Source: Pestalotiopsis fici W106-1
Taxonomy: Eukaryota; Ascomycota; Sordariomycetes; Amphisphaeriales; Sporocadaceae
Direction of reading: 5' to 3'
NCBI RefSeq assembly: GCF_000516985.1
Contig: NW_006917097.1
Location: forward strand, 3,200,593-3,264,592
Length of the DNA stretch: 64,000 bases
In this document: positions 40,353 to 51,741 of the stretch, in pieces
How the letters are laid out: each line of letters starts with the position of its first letter
How positions within the stretch are numbered: position 1 is the first letter of the stretch
Position numbers and translations under genes: made by a program
The notes under the pieces: generated by a model
Databases searched by the model: none
Seen by the model: the letters and a program-made list of their open reading frames with translations, nothing else
What the model was told of the DNA's origin: nothing

Positions 40353-41867
40353 CTTTCTACATTGTAGACTTGCATATAGTACTACTATACACCGGACCTC
40401 CAAATAGCCTGAAGCGACCGTCCACTGCCGTCCACTAAAAGTCGTTCGGTCAGCCACCTGACACTAGGTATTTAAAACAACTTCCACAATGATGAATGCG
40501 CTTTTCTACTGTATGGCTCTTCTTAGCCTGTAAATCAACAAGCACACAAATTGCTAGGAATAGTTTGCGAAAGTCTTCTCTCTCCCTTTTTTTTTTTTAA
40601 GTGAAATTCACTCCCGCACTCTTCTCTGTTCAAAACAGACGAGAGCAGGAAGGAAGGAGGAAGGCGGATAGAAAAAGCAAAAGGAGAAAGAGACATAATT
40701 AATCAGTCAAGCCTTTTACCAAGAAATTTCCCATCTCAGTTCATCTCAATTTCTGCCCATGAAAGTTGGTAGACAATGTTGCGGGATGGTGTTTCCTTGG
40801 GCAATCAGGGCACCGTATCCGCATTCCTGACCACAAGTGATGCATGCATTGCGAGAGACACTTAGAAATACATTTCTGAGTGAAAAACCACTGAGGATAT
40901 TGTAGCTTGTCCACGGGACTCTGAAATACTTGACTATCCCATTTGCTAGCAAATGAAGCAATCGCCATTCAACTTGACAAGAATCCTGCCAGACGAGAGA
41001 GCGAAAGTCTCCGGCGACCAACCAAACCAGATTCAAACAATTCCACATTATATGGCCATTTCACAACTCCTAGCGGTTGCATGGCTAGACAGACAGAAAT
41101 AGCTTTAGATGATTCACCACGTGATTGTCAACCGACGCGACTCAAGTCTGCGTGGAATAAATGATCAACACGGCGAGTTAAGGTACACAAGCGCTGCGAC
41201 CGTGCTCGCCCTTCAGCCCAATGTTATAGCGGGGGATGGCCTAGAACTGAGCACTAAAACTCTCTTATATAGTGGGTAGCATAGATTGTGGGGTTAAAGT
41301 AACACGGCAGGTTTGGCAGGTAGGCGAGCAAAAGCGCATGAACCGCTCTCTTTCCAGAGTAGAAATAGAATTTTCTCCTTTGGTATATAACATGAATTTT
41401 TGCCAAGACGAGATTTCTTCGAGCATTCATTCACATACACATACTCGGGCTTGAACAAGTCCTGGGGGGAACCAGTATACCGTTGTCGTCAGCTCCGGAT
41501 GTCCAACCCAAAGACCGTTAGAATCTCCCTGTAGCGACGCCCGCAATGAGAGTCATGCTTGATTCCATTCTACCTAGTGGCCACCATGCCTATGCCAACG
41601 CTACACGTTATGGGCAAAGAGTGATACCGATGCAGTGGGCTGGTTCCTGCGCCAAGACCCTCCCCCGCAAACGCCCAGAGACCAACCTGCGCTGCTCATT
41701 GGTTTCCAGAGCCCTGGCTTACACATATGACCTGATTAGAGCTGGGTTCAATGGGCAGTTTTTGGCCTTTCTCTCTCTATCTCTCGCTCTCGCCCACTCT
41801 ATCGCTCGCGATATCCATGATTCCTACTCCTCTCCAACTTTACCGCTAGAATAAAGAGTTGAAGATG

Positions 41868-41885
41868 CGGAGATGACTTTGTCCG
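41868..41885. promoter_or_regulatory. CGG-N12-CCG inverted repeat
   Basis: CGGA-N10-TCCG centred about 234 bp upstream of the ATG of the MFS carrier at 42110. Spacing equals the inner spacing of the two CCGGAC palindromes. Confidence 0.35.
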
Positions 41886-42109
41886 TTTTCTTCTCCTTCT
41901 TCCCCATGGGGTTGAGAGTCTGGGGGGAAATGGAGTAGCTGAACCAGTCTGTCGGTGAAGTATGTAAAGGGCCACTCCTTCGCAACAAAAAATGCACAAT
42001 ATCTTGTCGATCCAAGCTCGCTCAGGTTCCTCCAAGCTCAGCCTACCCCGACAAACCAACCTCAGGAGAAACACTCGCCTCCCCTCACGAAAGACACCAA
42101 ACCGCAGTC

Positions 42110-43755
42110 ATGACTGATGTCCAGTCTGTTGTGCCTGGCAAAGCGGCAAAAGCTAGCGAGCCAACGAGCCAGCAAATCGAAGCCATTTACGACGAAAAGT
42201 ACAGCGATGAAAAGGCAGTTGATGCGGATTACTCTGGCGCCACCAAGAAAACCGATCCCGCCGAGATCAAACTGGTCAAGAAATTGGACTATAGAATTAT
42301 GCCCATTCTTTGGGCCATGTATTTCATGAATTATGTGAGTTTTTGTATATGGCACAGATTGTGAGATTGGGCCGGGCAAATTACTGAAACGTTGCACAGT
42401 TGGATCGCAACGCCATTGCCAATGCCCGTCTCAACAATTTGGAGAAGGACTTGGGTCTGGTCGGCTCTCAGTATAACACCTGCATCTCAATCTTGTTTGT
42501 TGGGTACGTTTTCATACTTACACTGAACGCAACATGCCATTGATCTATTTGCTAGATATCTGCTCATGCAGATTCCGTCCAACATGTTGATGTCGTCTGG
42601 AAAGATGCGCCCATCCTTGTATATGTCGAGTTGCATGGCGGCGTGGGCACTCGTGAGCGCATTGACTTCTATTGTGCATAATTACACAGGTGAGTTGCGT
42701 GATGCAAAAATTGTACACACCGTGGAGAATGCTAATACTCGTTCAAAGGTCTCGTTGTGGTCCGATTCTTCCTAGGTATCGCCGAAGCGCCTTTCTACCC
42801 TGGCGCACTCTATCTGCTCTCCATATTCTACACTCGAAAGGAGATTGCGACTAGAATTTCGATTCTTTACTCCGGAAATATATTCGCCACCGCCTTTGCT
42901 GGTCTGATCGCGGCAGCCACCTTTTCGACTCTCGACGGCGCACATGGTCTTGCTGGCTGGAAATGGCTGTTCATCATTGAGGGCGTCGTCACCTTTGGCG
43001 TCGCTGGTATTGGAATCATGATGCTGCCCGACTCGCCACTGACCACGTCGTGGTTGACCCCGGAAGAGCGACAGCTTGCCCACGACCGCATGGTCCGGGA
43101 TACTGTGGGCAGCGAATCCAGCAAAGGCACTAGGGCAGGATTCTTCCAGGCGATCAAGGACCCCAAGCTTTACTTGTTGTGCTTTATGCAGAATATGCAC
43201 CTGTCGGCTTGCTCTTTCAACAACTTCTTCCCTACAGTGGTTGGCAGTTTGGGATTCCAGACGACAATCACGCTGGTTTTGACATGCCCCCCCTATTTGG
43301 TCTCTGGCATCGTGGGATGCATAGTCGGGTTTACTTCTGGGCGATATAACGAGCGCACCTGGCACATTACCCTCAGCATGGGCGCCGCCCTGGCCGGCTT
43401 CATCATCAGTTGTGCCACGCTGAACACGGCCGCTCGCTACCTGTCGTGCTTCCTCTTTGCCAGCGGCGCCTATGCTGTCAATTCCGTCATTCTGGGCTGG
43501 GTATCAGCAACGCTGGGGCAGACGCCCGAGAAAAAGGCCGTGTCCCTGTCCATTGTCAATGTCGTTGCCAACGCCTCGTACATTTACACGGCCTATCTCT
43601 ACCCCAAGAGCGACGGCCCGCGCTACCTCATTGCCATGTCTAGCAACTGCGCGTTTGCATTCTTGACGATTGCCTCGGCTTGGATTTTGAGGTTTTGGCT
43701 GATTAGGATCAACAAGTCAACTGCGAGGGACGGACAGCTTCAGTTTGCGTATTAG
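42110..43755 (+). CDS. MFS carrier, anion:cation symporter (Dal5/Tna1-like) family
   Basis: Predicted 489 aa, introns at 42335-42399, 42504-42555 and 42690-42748. Typical of the fungal anion:cation symporter family: a hydrophilic head ending in KKLDYRIMPILWAMYFMNYLDRNAIANARLNNLEKDLG, YLLMQIPSNM, VVVRFFLGIAEAPFYPGALYLLSIFYTRKE, WKWLFIIEG, SPLTTSWLTPEER and TLGQTPEKKAVSLSIVN. Helices are clearly seen throughout. Members carry organic anions such as allantoate, nicotinate, pantothenate or sugar acids; the neighbouring glycosidases make a uronate or aldonate a reasonable guess, but that is inference. Same strand as the GH39-like gene that follows 1.1 kb downstream. Confidence 0.9.
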
Positions 43756-44854
43756 ATGATGCAAATACCGGGTCACATTGGCTGGCACAAATTAACTCAA
43801 TGCTTCACTTGACAGCCATCCAAATGGGCAAGCGAAAGTCTATGCTCTGTGTATCTAGCGACAAGAGGGCGAGTGAAGAAACAAAGAACCACCCCCGGAG
43901 CGCAATAGCCGGGTCCTGGGACAGGCCATTTGATACCTCCGCTCTTATATATGTATACACATTTGAAGACTCCAATTTCGAAATCATGCCCGCCATCATG
44001 ATACTTGACTTTAAGCTGAACGCATCAATGTCTTCGCAACCACTCACTAGGGTATGAACGTCGAAAGAGTAAAGCCTCTCTAACGCAACCTTTTACCTCA
44101 ACTGCAACATGACGTTTTACGAGGCACGAAATCTGATGTGTGCAAATACACAACTCCCGATGGAAAACATTAGTTGCAATAGGTATACACTTTGGATTCT
44201 AGACTTGCCGTTGGTAGTCGGTCTCTCCCATTCATAAAATTCACATCATTAAACATGCCATGCCAATTTAGAATATTTGTGCCAAGGAGTGCGACCTGTC
44301 GACGATGTAAAGATCGTACACGCACCCTTATTTGTGCCTTTCTGTGCATTGACTTGTGTGACCAAGTTACTCTCGTGAACAAGGATATGCCCCGGCAGTA
44401 TTTGCAGTTCCGGTGGGATGCATATACTCAAGATTGGAAGAGCGGTGGAACGGCCAATCAGCACACATTATAATCCAGCTCCACTCTAGAAATAATTACC
44501 ATGCAACTATATCGTATTCGGTTTTCGATGAAACAAGGCTTTCTCAATGTTGACTTATAACATAGTTTGCCAAGTCATAAGCCGGGCCACGACGCTCCAC
44601 GATACCGTAATAGTAAAACTGTTGGTGTTTTCTGGCTTGTAAATGAATCGAATTATTCGATTTGAACTGGACGAGTTTGAATGAAAAATGCACCAATGAG
44701 AAAATCATGGATGTTTTTGAGAGATATGGGAAGTATAAAACTGCCTAGGCAAACGAAACATCAGCCATGCCGAGCTTCAATTGAGCAACCTAGACCAGAG
44801 GCTATACACTTTTCTCCGCCAGTCTTTGTTTGTTCCCCTGATCAATCTTTCAAG
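43756..44854. other. intergenic region, promoter of the GH39-like gene
   Basis: About 1.1 kb with no supported gene. The 3' half is AT-richer and ends in the TATA box described next. Confidence 0.45.
44734..44740 (+). promoter_or_regulatory. TATA box of the GH39-like gene
   Basis: TATAAAA 121 bp before the ATG at 44855, a good consensus and distance for a fungal core promoter of an inducible secreted enzyme. Confidence 0.6.
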
Positions 44855-46405
44855 ATGAAGTTCACTGTCAGTGCCTTGTTGTGCCTTGTCGCCTCGTCAC
44901 AGGTTGCCGCTCTCGGTACACCAGTGAGACGCAGCCTTGGCACCGCAACTGTTTCCCTGGGGGCAGCCATAGGCACTCCTTCCCAGTTGGGGTCAGGGAT
45001 TCTCTACGGTATTCCTCCCAACGACGACGGTAGCGCATCGACACAGATACCAGACCATTTCTACACGGATATCGGATTCAACCTGGGTCGTGCTGGGGGT
45101 GCGGCCTGGGGATCCCCCAACCGGGGCTGGTCATTCAGTCCCGCAGAATATACGGTGGGCTTGAAAGTCTAAGTTTTTGATTTCGAAGCTTTGAAGCAAG
45201 TCTGACGTTTGTTTGCCCTCAGTACCGTTTTCAAGTGACACTCTCAAACTATCGAACCACCAGGCAACACGGCGGTGACTTTTACTTGTTGCCCCATGAT
45301 CTTTGGGGCATCGACACGGACGGCAAGCCCTACCCTGGCGACGACGGTGATTGGATTTACTACGACCAGTTTCTTGACCAGCTCATAAGTGATATAAAGG
45401 CCAACAGCATGACCGATGGCTTGATTATTGATATTTGGAACGAGCCAGATGCATCGGGGCTCTTCTGGAGACGAACCCAGGCCCAGTACCTGGAGATGTG
45501 GGGCCGTACTTACTATCGATTAAGGTCAAGCCAGCCCCTTGCAACATATTCAATGTGTATATCAACTAATAGTTTCACAGGCAAGATCTACCTTCTGTTA
45601 GTCTTTCAGGTCCCGCGACGAGTTGCGGTCCGGCGGACAACAACCCAACCTTTACTGGTTGGGCAGAGTTCGTTGCTCAAAACGGAAGTATCCCGGATAT
45701 CTATACTTGGCACGCTTTGAACCCAGCCCTGAGCCCTTCCACCGACGCCAGCTATTTTGCAAGTCTGCGCAGCTCACTGGGATTGCCCTCCAAACCAATC
45801 TGTATCAATGAGTATCTTGCCTATGCCGAAGAAGGGCCCGGACCAGTAACGTACTACCTGAGTCAATTCGAGCGCTTGGGTATCAGTGGCGTCAAGGCGA
45901 ACTGGGCCAAGGGTGAAGCCAATGCCTTCGCTCTGCATAATTACCTGGCCAACATTCTCGGACCCGAAGGCGCCACGTCGGATTACTACGGCAACGGGGA
46001 GTTTCAGCTATACAAGTACTACGCATCCATGAGCGGCGAGCGTGTGGCAACCACCCCTTCCTCTGATGGTGTCTTTGAGGTCTTTGCCACACGGAACCCG
46101 GTTAAAATGATCACTGCTGCTCGTCTGAGCACTGACTCTTATACCGTGACGGTGACAGGGTTTGCTGCAGCAGGCTTTACCGGAACTACAGTTACAAAGC
46201 ATGCCTATGGCTTTGAGTGGGACGGTGTCTTTGGAGAGGTTGACGGCACGGTAGATTTTGGGACCGAGGTGCACACTGTCAGTGGTGATGCGGTATGTCT
46301 TCCGTCTGCAACACCTATCAGCCATCCAAGCTCACTTTTGGTTAGATTTCATTCGATGTATACCCACGATCAGTGAATGAGGCATACGCATTTGAATTTT
46401 CCTAG
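44855..46405 (+). CDS. secreted GH39-like glycoside hydrolase
   Basis: Predicted 457 aa; introns 45155-45222, 45525-45580 and 46293-46345, all phases consistent. A signal peptide is clear (MKFTVSALLCLVASSQVAAL). The barrel carries LSNYRTTRQHGGDFYLLPHD, the clan GH-A acid/base motif IDIWNEPDASG (Glu about 174) and a likely nucleophile in CINEYLAYAEEG (Glu about 278), then VKANW and GEFQLYKYYASMSG; the last quarter looks like a beta-sandwich. Fungal proteins of this shape are usually labelled glycoside hydrolase family 39, whose known members act as beta-xylosidase or alpha-L-iduronidase, but this group's substrate is not established to my knowledge. It faces the GH79-like gene tail to tail, so joint action on a uronate- or pentose-bearing glycan is likely. 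Confidence 0.85.
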
Positions 46406-46925
46406 AGACGGTGCTAATGGTAAAGTACTGATCGGTTTACCATGATCGCTCGCGATGCCTCCCTCTATCTTCAAGAACCGTTAGTCAAGTAACGCCAATC
46501 AAGCTTTCATTCCGCATCGATCTCCTCAAATGGAACCGAGAAGTTGGGCCAGCACTGGACAACAAAACAGGGCGATGCAGACTATGGCGAACAAGGCGCT
46601 CTGTTTGTATAATTAAATTGAGTGAGCCATAATCGAGCAAGGTGGCAAAGTTTAGTTTGTAATACTAGTTTATGATACTTATTACCATTTTACACATGAG
46701 AACACATGGAATTTTCAAAGGCCACAAATTATGTGTGATTTGCTATTGATTCCTCTTAGATTATACCTAGACGTCATGAGCTAAGCGCATCCCTGCGCTG
46801 CAACTGGAAAGGTAGCATATTGGTACGTAAATAGTTCCCAGGATCCTCTAGTAGAGTTCATGGCGGAGAAAGATAAATCACGTTGGCTCAATCGATGTGA
46901 AATAAATGTCTCGAATTAAGATTAT
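46406..46925. other. shared 3' region between the two glycosidases
   Basis: About 520 bp between the convergent stops of the GH39-like and GH79-like genes. AT-rich, presumably holding both terminators; no gene seen. Confidence 0.45.
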
Positions 46926-48605
46926 TTACATGCCATCGATGTAGACAATCACAGCTTCGCTATTCAACACATTGACAGTGGCAACTCCATCGTCCACATT
47001 GATAGTCTCCATGACTGGACTACCCGTAGTATAGTGACCCTTGCCGAGATCAACACTATAACTCCACTGCTCCCCAGCCCAGCTCACATTGTGGGTTGGC
47101 CCGGCGTAGTCAAAGCCTTGCGCAGCGGCGCCAAGGTCAGCGTGAAGTCGCCGAACTGTAACGGACGTCACGCCCGCGGGGAGTGTGACATTAAAGTCTT
47201 CACTCCCCCGTTCTCCTCCGAGAGTGCCGTTATAGAGACGCAGATTGACGAGTGCCAGACGCAGGAGCGCACCAGACGCATTGTCGTACGCCGAGTATGC
47301 GCTCAGATACGGCCGATCTTCTCCGAGATCAATCTCTTGCACAGCAGTGTCGCCCTCGGCTCCGATGAAATCCGCCACGTAGGCGGCAGCCGGGAACGGG
47401 GCGCGGACCTGAGGACCCGTGTTGGTGTCGACCGCCGAGTCGTCAGGCACCCAGAACTGGCGACTGGCCGAGGGCCGACCTGCCAGGTTGTTGACGCGCG
47501 CCACGCCTCGTGTCATGCAGAGCAGGTTGAAATCGACAGCCCAGAGGGCATAGCCGAATCCGCTTTGAAACTGTGGTGGTGCGCCGCCTAGGACTGCTGC
47601 GTCCTCGTCAATGTAGTAGGGTAGACCCATAGCCTTTGAGGCTTGGATACTTTCCGAGTAGTTGGCGAGGCGATTGGTAATTGTATAATGATTGAGCATT
47701 CTTGCTGTGCGTGGTGTGAGGAAATGACACCATCCTTTGTAGATCTCATCACTCACCTTGCATTGTGGCATCATTCCAAGTCTGGGGTGGTTTGACCTGG
47801 TAATAATGCTCGGCTGTATTCTTGAGCAGACCATTGTTATTCATTCCGGCACTGAGTGCATCTGATCTGTGGAGCACGTCAATATAGTTTGCAATAATAA
47901 AGACCAAAAAGATTGTACTCACAGCTTCCATTTGTTTCCGGTTCCCGCATTCTCACTTGCCGTGTTACTCGCTTCGAATATCTTCCGAGCATCGCCCGTG
48001 AGATTCAGCGCATCGATGATAGCGGCTTGAATCTGCAGAGCGTCATCGACATACTTCTCAGCCGTGGCATCGTACCACTCGGGCTCATTGCCTAGAGCAA
48101 TGGCATCGACCCTTTCTGCCCCAACATTCTCCCAAGCCTGCGTCACGTAGGCGAGAGTCATGGTCAAGTTGACAGTGGAATTGAGAGGCGCCTGGATGTT
48201 GATCTTGGCACTTTGAAAGCTTTGAAAGCCTTCAAAGAACGAAGGTCCTAGACTGTAGTATGCATCGCTACCGTTTGGGCAGTCGCTGCCGTTACGTTCG
48301 AGGCAGATCCTGTTCTCGGTCTGTGATGGATCATACGAGAACTTATCACCGCTTGTGCCACCAACTCGAAGGACTGGCGGGGCGCCCATGCGATCCGCGA
48401 TGGAGGCGATGAGGTTGTTGGAGAAGTCATTTGCATAGTTATTTAGAAAGGCATTCTCAATGCCAAAGCCAACAAAATCCTTGGGGACTATAGGCGCATC
48501 ATCGTCCTTTGTTGCCGGGTCCAATGAAACAGCCTGGGTTGTTGTAGCATTGAGGAGAGGAAGGCAAAGAGACAGGTTTGAGTAATGCATCTTGTAGTTT
48601 CGCAT
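46926..48605 (-). CDS. secreted GH79-like beta-glucuronidase
   Basis: Predicted 523 aa in three exons (48605-47923, 47866-47757, 47704-46926). The N-terminus MRNYKMHYSNLSLCLPLLNATTTQA is a plausible signal peptide. The barrel shows VPKDFVGFGIENAF, PPVLRVGGTSGDKF, acid/base in ALGNEPEWYD (Glu about 174) and a likely nucleophile in YYIDEDAAVLGG (Glu about 298; many relatives have GETN here, so this local change is notable). GYALWAVDFNLLCMTRGVARV and the C-terminal beta domain (VRAPFPAAAYVADFIG, ending VLNSEAVIVYIDGM) match the fungal GH79 glucuronidase shape. Family members remove glucuronate or 4-O-methyl-glucuronate from arabinogalactan side chains or glycosaminoglycans. Many N-glycosylation sequons (NGS, NST, NLT, NVT) fit secretion. 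Confidence 0.88.
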
Positions 48606-49576
48606 GAAGTGCACTGACTCAAGAAGCAGTAGACCTGGAGTAGATTTGCGATTCAAAGCATATTTATAGCGGCAAACTACGTCAGCATGATTGACCAGTC
48701 AAACGAAACCGAGCCCTATAAAATGAGCTAACGTTAGCCCGTCTTAGGCGGCCGCATGTGTAGGGGCCTGTTAAGATGTGCTGTGTATAATGTAGTCTAG
48801 TGCTTACATACAACGGGCCTCGGTCGCCACCTTCTATGATTGGCTTGTCCTTGCACCTCGAAAGGCGAATCCTGCAATACAGGCACACAAACCAATCCCA
48901 TTGACATCTCATACTTGAATTGTTTCTTTTTGGCTTTGTTCTCCTTATGTGAGATGATATGACGGCGAGAGACTAACCCGACCAACGTTGACATGCGACA
49001 GAGAAAATGTTGGTAGATCAGGGTGCGAAAGAATCTCGATCTACCGGCCACCGTGCTAATCACAAGCCCCCGGCTCTGTCAATCCTCAGCACTTCTTGAC
49101 CCACAGCACCGCTCAAAATTCAACCCTTTGAGAGCATTGGCGGTGACTGCACGGTTAGACAGGTCAGCTGGATGGTATAACAACTGGCCCTAGGCCGTTC
49201 AACTGAATACTATACATACTTTGAATATATTTTATTCCGATAACGATCAACACTCATGCTGACATCTTCCTACCCCTTGACTTACCAAGGATAAGTGAAC
49301 ACAAAAGCTGAGCTGAGCTAATGCAGATCAGATGACGGGTGGAAACAATCTGTCGATCTCAAGTCGGCAGTGACAGAAAACCCTTGTTGTCTATTAGTAG
49401 TCGGTGTGAGCGATGGGATTCGGTACATGGCCGGTTTTAATGCATACATCAGTTCGTGCCTCGAATAAGGTGTGCAAATTTATATTCAGAAACGCGGACT
49501 TGGTACCTGAACACAACCCTGTGATTGATGATCCGAAAAACTTATACCAGGCGGACATCAACTTGCAGAATGCTAG
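48606..49576. other. intergenic region, GH79-like promoter
   Basis: About 970 bp between the GH79-like start and the ALDH stop. Short frames without support. No CGG-N9-CCG site was found in it by eye. Confidence 0.45.
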
Positions 49577-51244
49577 CTAAGAGTCAAGTCCTCCGATAGT
49601 GATGCTCTTGACATTTGTGTATTCGGCGAGCCCATAACAGCTTCCTTCCTTGCCGTATCCACTCTCCTTTACGCCCCCAAACGGGGCCTCTGCAGCGCTA
49701 ATCTTGCCAGTGTTGGCGCCCACCATGCCGACCTGCAACCGCTGCGCGACGCGCATGATGCGAGCATAGTCGCGCGAAAAGAAGTAGCCAGCCAAGCCAA
49801 ACTCGGTGTCGTTGGCCAGACGAATGGCTTCCTCTTCGGTATCAAATTCAAAAACTGGCGCAAGGGGACCAAACGTCTCGTCTCTGCTCACAATCATGTC
49901 CGGTGTCGCTCCAGAAATGACCGTCGGCGCAAAAAAGTAGCCCGGCTGCTCTGGGGCTTTGCCGCCTACTTCAATCTTTCCACCCTTGGCCAGCGCATCC
50001 TCGATGTGCTCTCTTACTTTCTTCACGGCGGCCTCGTTGACCAATGGGCCTTGGGTCGTCGAGGGCTCATACCCGGGACCCATTTGGAGAGCCGACACCT
50101 TTTGGACCAGCTTGGCCGTGAACTCTTTGGCGACGCTCTTTTGCACGTACAGACGGTTTGCGCACACGCACGTCTGGCCCGAACAGCGAAACTTGCAAAA
50201 CATGGCGCCCTCTACAGCAGCATCGAGATCCGCGTCCGCAAAGACAATAAACGGCGCGTTGCCGCCGAGCTCCAAGCTGACCTTTTTGAGCGTGCCCGCG
50301 GCGAGTTTGGCCAGCATCTTGCCCACGCCCGTAGACCCCGTAAAGGAAATCTTCTTGACCAGCGGATTGGTCGCCAGCTCCGTGGCCGCCTGGCGGTCCT
50401 TGGTCGGACACACCTGGATCAGGCCGGGCGGAAACCCGGCCTCGACCGCCAGCTTGGTCAGCGCCAGACAGGTAAAGGGCGTCTCGCTCGGCGGCTTGAT
50501 GACGACGGAGCAGCCCGCCGCCAGAGCGGGTGCCACCTTGCGCGTAATCATGGCCGCGGGGAAGTTCCACGGCGTGATGATGCCGCAGACGCCTACCGGC
50601 TCGCGAATGGTCATGAGCGTCGTGTGCGGCATGGATGACGGGATGGTGACGCCGTAGGATCTGGTGGCCTCCTCGGCGAACCACGCAATGAAACTGGCGG
50701 CATAGGCCGTCTCGCCTCTGGCTTCACCCATCGTCTTGCCATTTTCGAGGCTGAGAATCGTGGCAACTTGTGAAATAAGACTTTTAGTCATGAAGCTCCT
50801 AGAAAATGACATGGTGTCTGCTTACTATCTTCTTGGTTTGTCATGATAAGTTCATACCATTTCCTAAGCAAAGCGCCCCGGACAGCAGCCGTGGTGCTGG
50901 CAAAATATTTGTCTCCGGCTTGACTAGCATCCTGGATCGCCGTTTGAAAGTCTTCAAGACTGCAATTGGCTACTTGGCCCAGCACCGAAGCTGAAGAGGC
51001 CTCTGTAAACATGTGCGGTAAGAATCATGTTTCGAAGTGGAAGTTAAGAAGAATCAGATCATTTACCATAGACATCGAATTTTGCGTCTTTTGATACCCA
51101 TTCCCCAGAAATGAATGCATCTGCGATGAAGAGACTTGAGTCTTTGAGCTGTATGCCACCAGTCAGATGCAAAGGCCGGCCGTGCGACAGACTATATTTG
51201 GTACTGACCTTGGACTGCACATCAATCTTGCTTGTTGACGCCAT
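49577..51244 (-). CDS. aldehyde dehydrogenase, succinate-semialdehyde type
   Basis: Predicted 494 aa; exons 51244-51209, 51148-51067, 51002-50826 and 50766-49577. Motifs of the SSADH group: ISGEWV, LSLENGKTMGEA, GVCGIITPWNFPAAM, GCSVVIKPPSETPFT, FTGSTGVGK, catalytic Glu in SLELGGNAP (about 264) and catalytic Cys in SGQTCVCANRL (about 298), then RDETFGPLAPV and GGVKESGYGKEG. It would oxidise succinate semialdehyde or a related semialdehyde, such as 2-oxoglutarate semialdehyde from sugar-acid breakdown, with NAD(P). The first intron (51149-51208) is 60 bp without an in-frame stop, so it could be read through; splicing gives VQSKLKDSSLF as in relatives. Exon 4 is GC-rich compared with flanks and has long antisense open frames that are shadows. 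Confidence 0.92.
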
Positions 51245-51741
51245 TGTTAATGCTCTTTGAATAAAGCCACTTGGAATATGTTGCAAGGTTCTGCAGGATT
51301 CTGCTCTTTACGATGTCGAGTATAATACCGTGACGTTCAGCGATCTCAGTGGCTACGATGCCTATATCAAAGTCGCAAACAACCGTCTTGGCACCATGGT
51401 TAGTGCCAATCCCGAAACGGAAATCACAGGCCGTCCTAGCCGGAAGTCTAGAGAGTCTTGGAGAGCACCATCCTCGGAATTAGCTCCCGAATACTTCAAT
51501 TGAACGGGAAATGATGTAAATTCCGCTAAGCTGCCGAGCTGAATATCAGCTGCTTTGTAGAGAACAGGAACATATGTATTCCCTGTTTCAAAACCCCTAG
51601 CCAACGTACTAGAGCACGCCACGATCGCCTTGAGACAAGGGAAAGCAACAACAAGCATGCACGTCTTGCTCCGAGTTTACAAACCACGACAATTCGACAT
51701 CATACTTGAATTTTTAGAAAGGTGATATTAGACGAATTTCT
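51245..51741. other. ALDH promoter and 3' end of the Zn2Cys6 gene
   Basis: About 500 bp. A 98-codon minus-strand frame (51658-51362) begins with a hydrophobic MLVVAFPCLKAIVAC stretch but has no other support and overlaps the promoter, so it is not called. Confidence 0.4.
51475..51489. promoter_or_regulatory. CGG-N9-CCG inverted repeat upstream of the ALDH gene
   Basis: CGG-AATTAGCTC-CCG, centred about 238 bp before the ALDH ATG. It has the same spacing and nearly the same distance from the start as the sites before the SDR and the polyol dehydrogenase, though its spacer differs. Confidence 0.4.

Larger units (their letters stand above)
40023..42109. other. intergenic region with CCGGAC elements
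   Basis: About 2.1 kb without a supported gene. CCGG-containing words cluster at 40230-40400. A T-run lies near 40590, and a CT-rich tract (41770-41815) precedes the next gene. Confidence 0.45.

Noticed and set aside
49959..50684. Long open frames antisense to the aldehyde dehydrogenase (up to 232 codons) and a 205-codon frame on the same strand
   Set aside because: They overlap a strongly conserved GC-rich ALDH exon, start mostly at non-ATG codons or inside it, and show no domain; they are frame shadows.
51362..51658. 98-codon minus frame with a hydrophobic start, possible small secreted protein
   Set aside because: It sits in the ALDH promoter, covers a likely regulatory site and has no cysteine pattern, repeat or family support.
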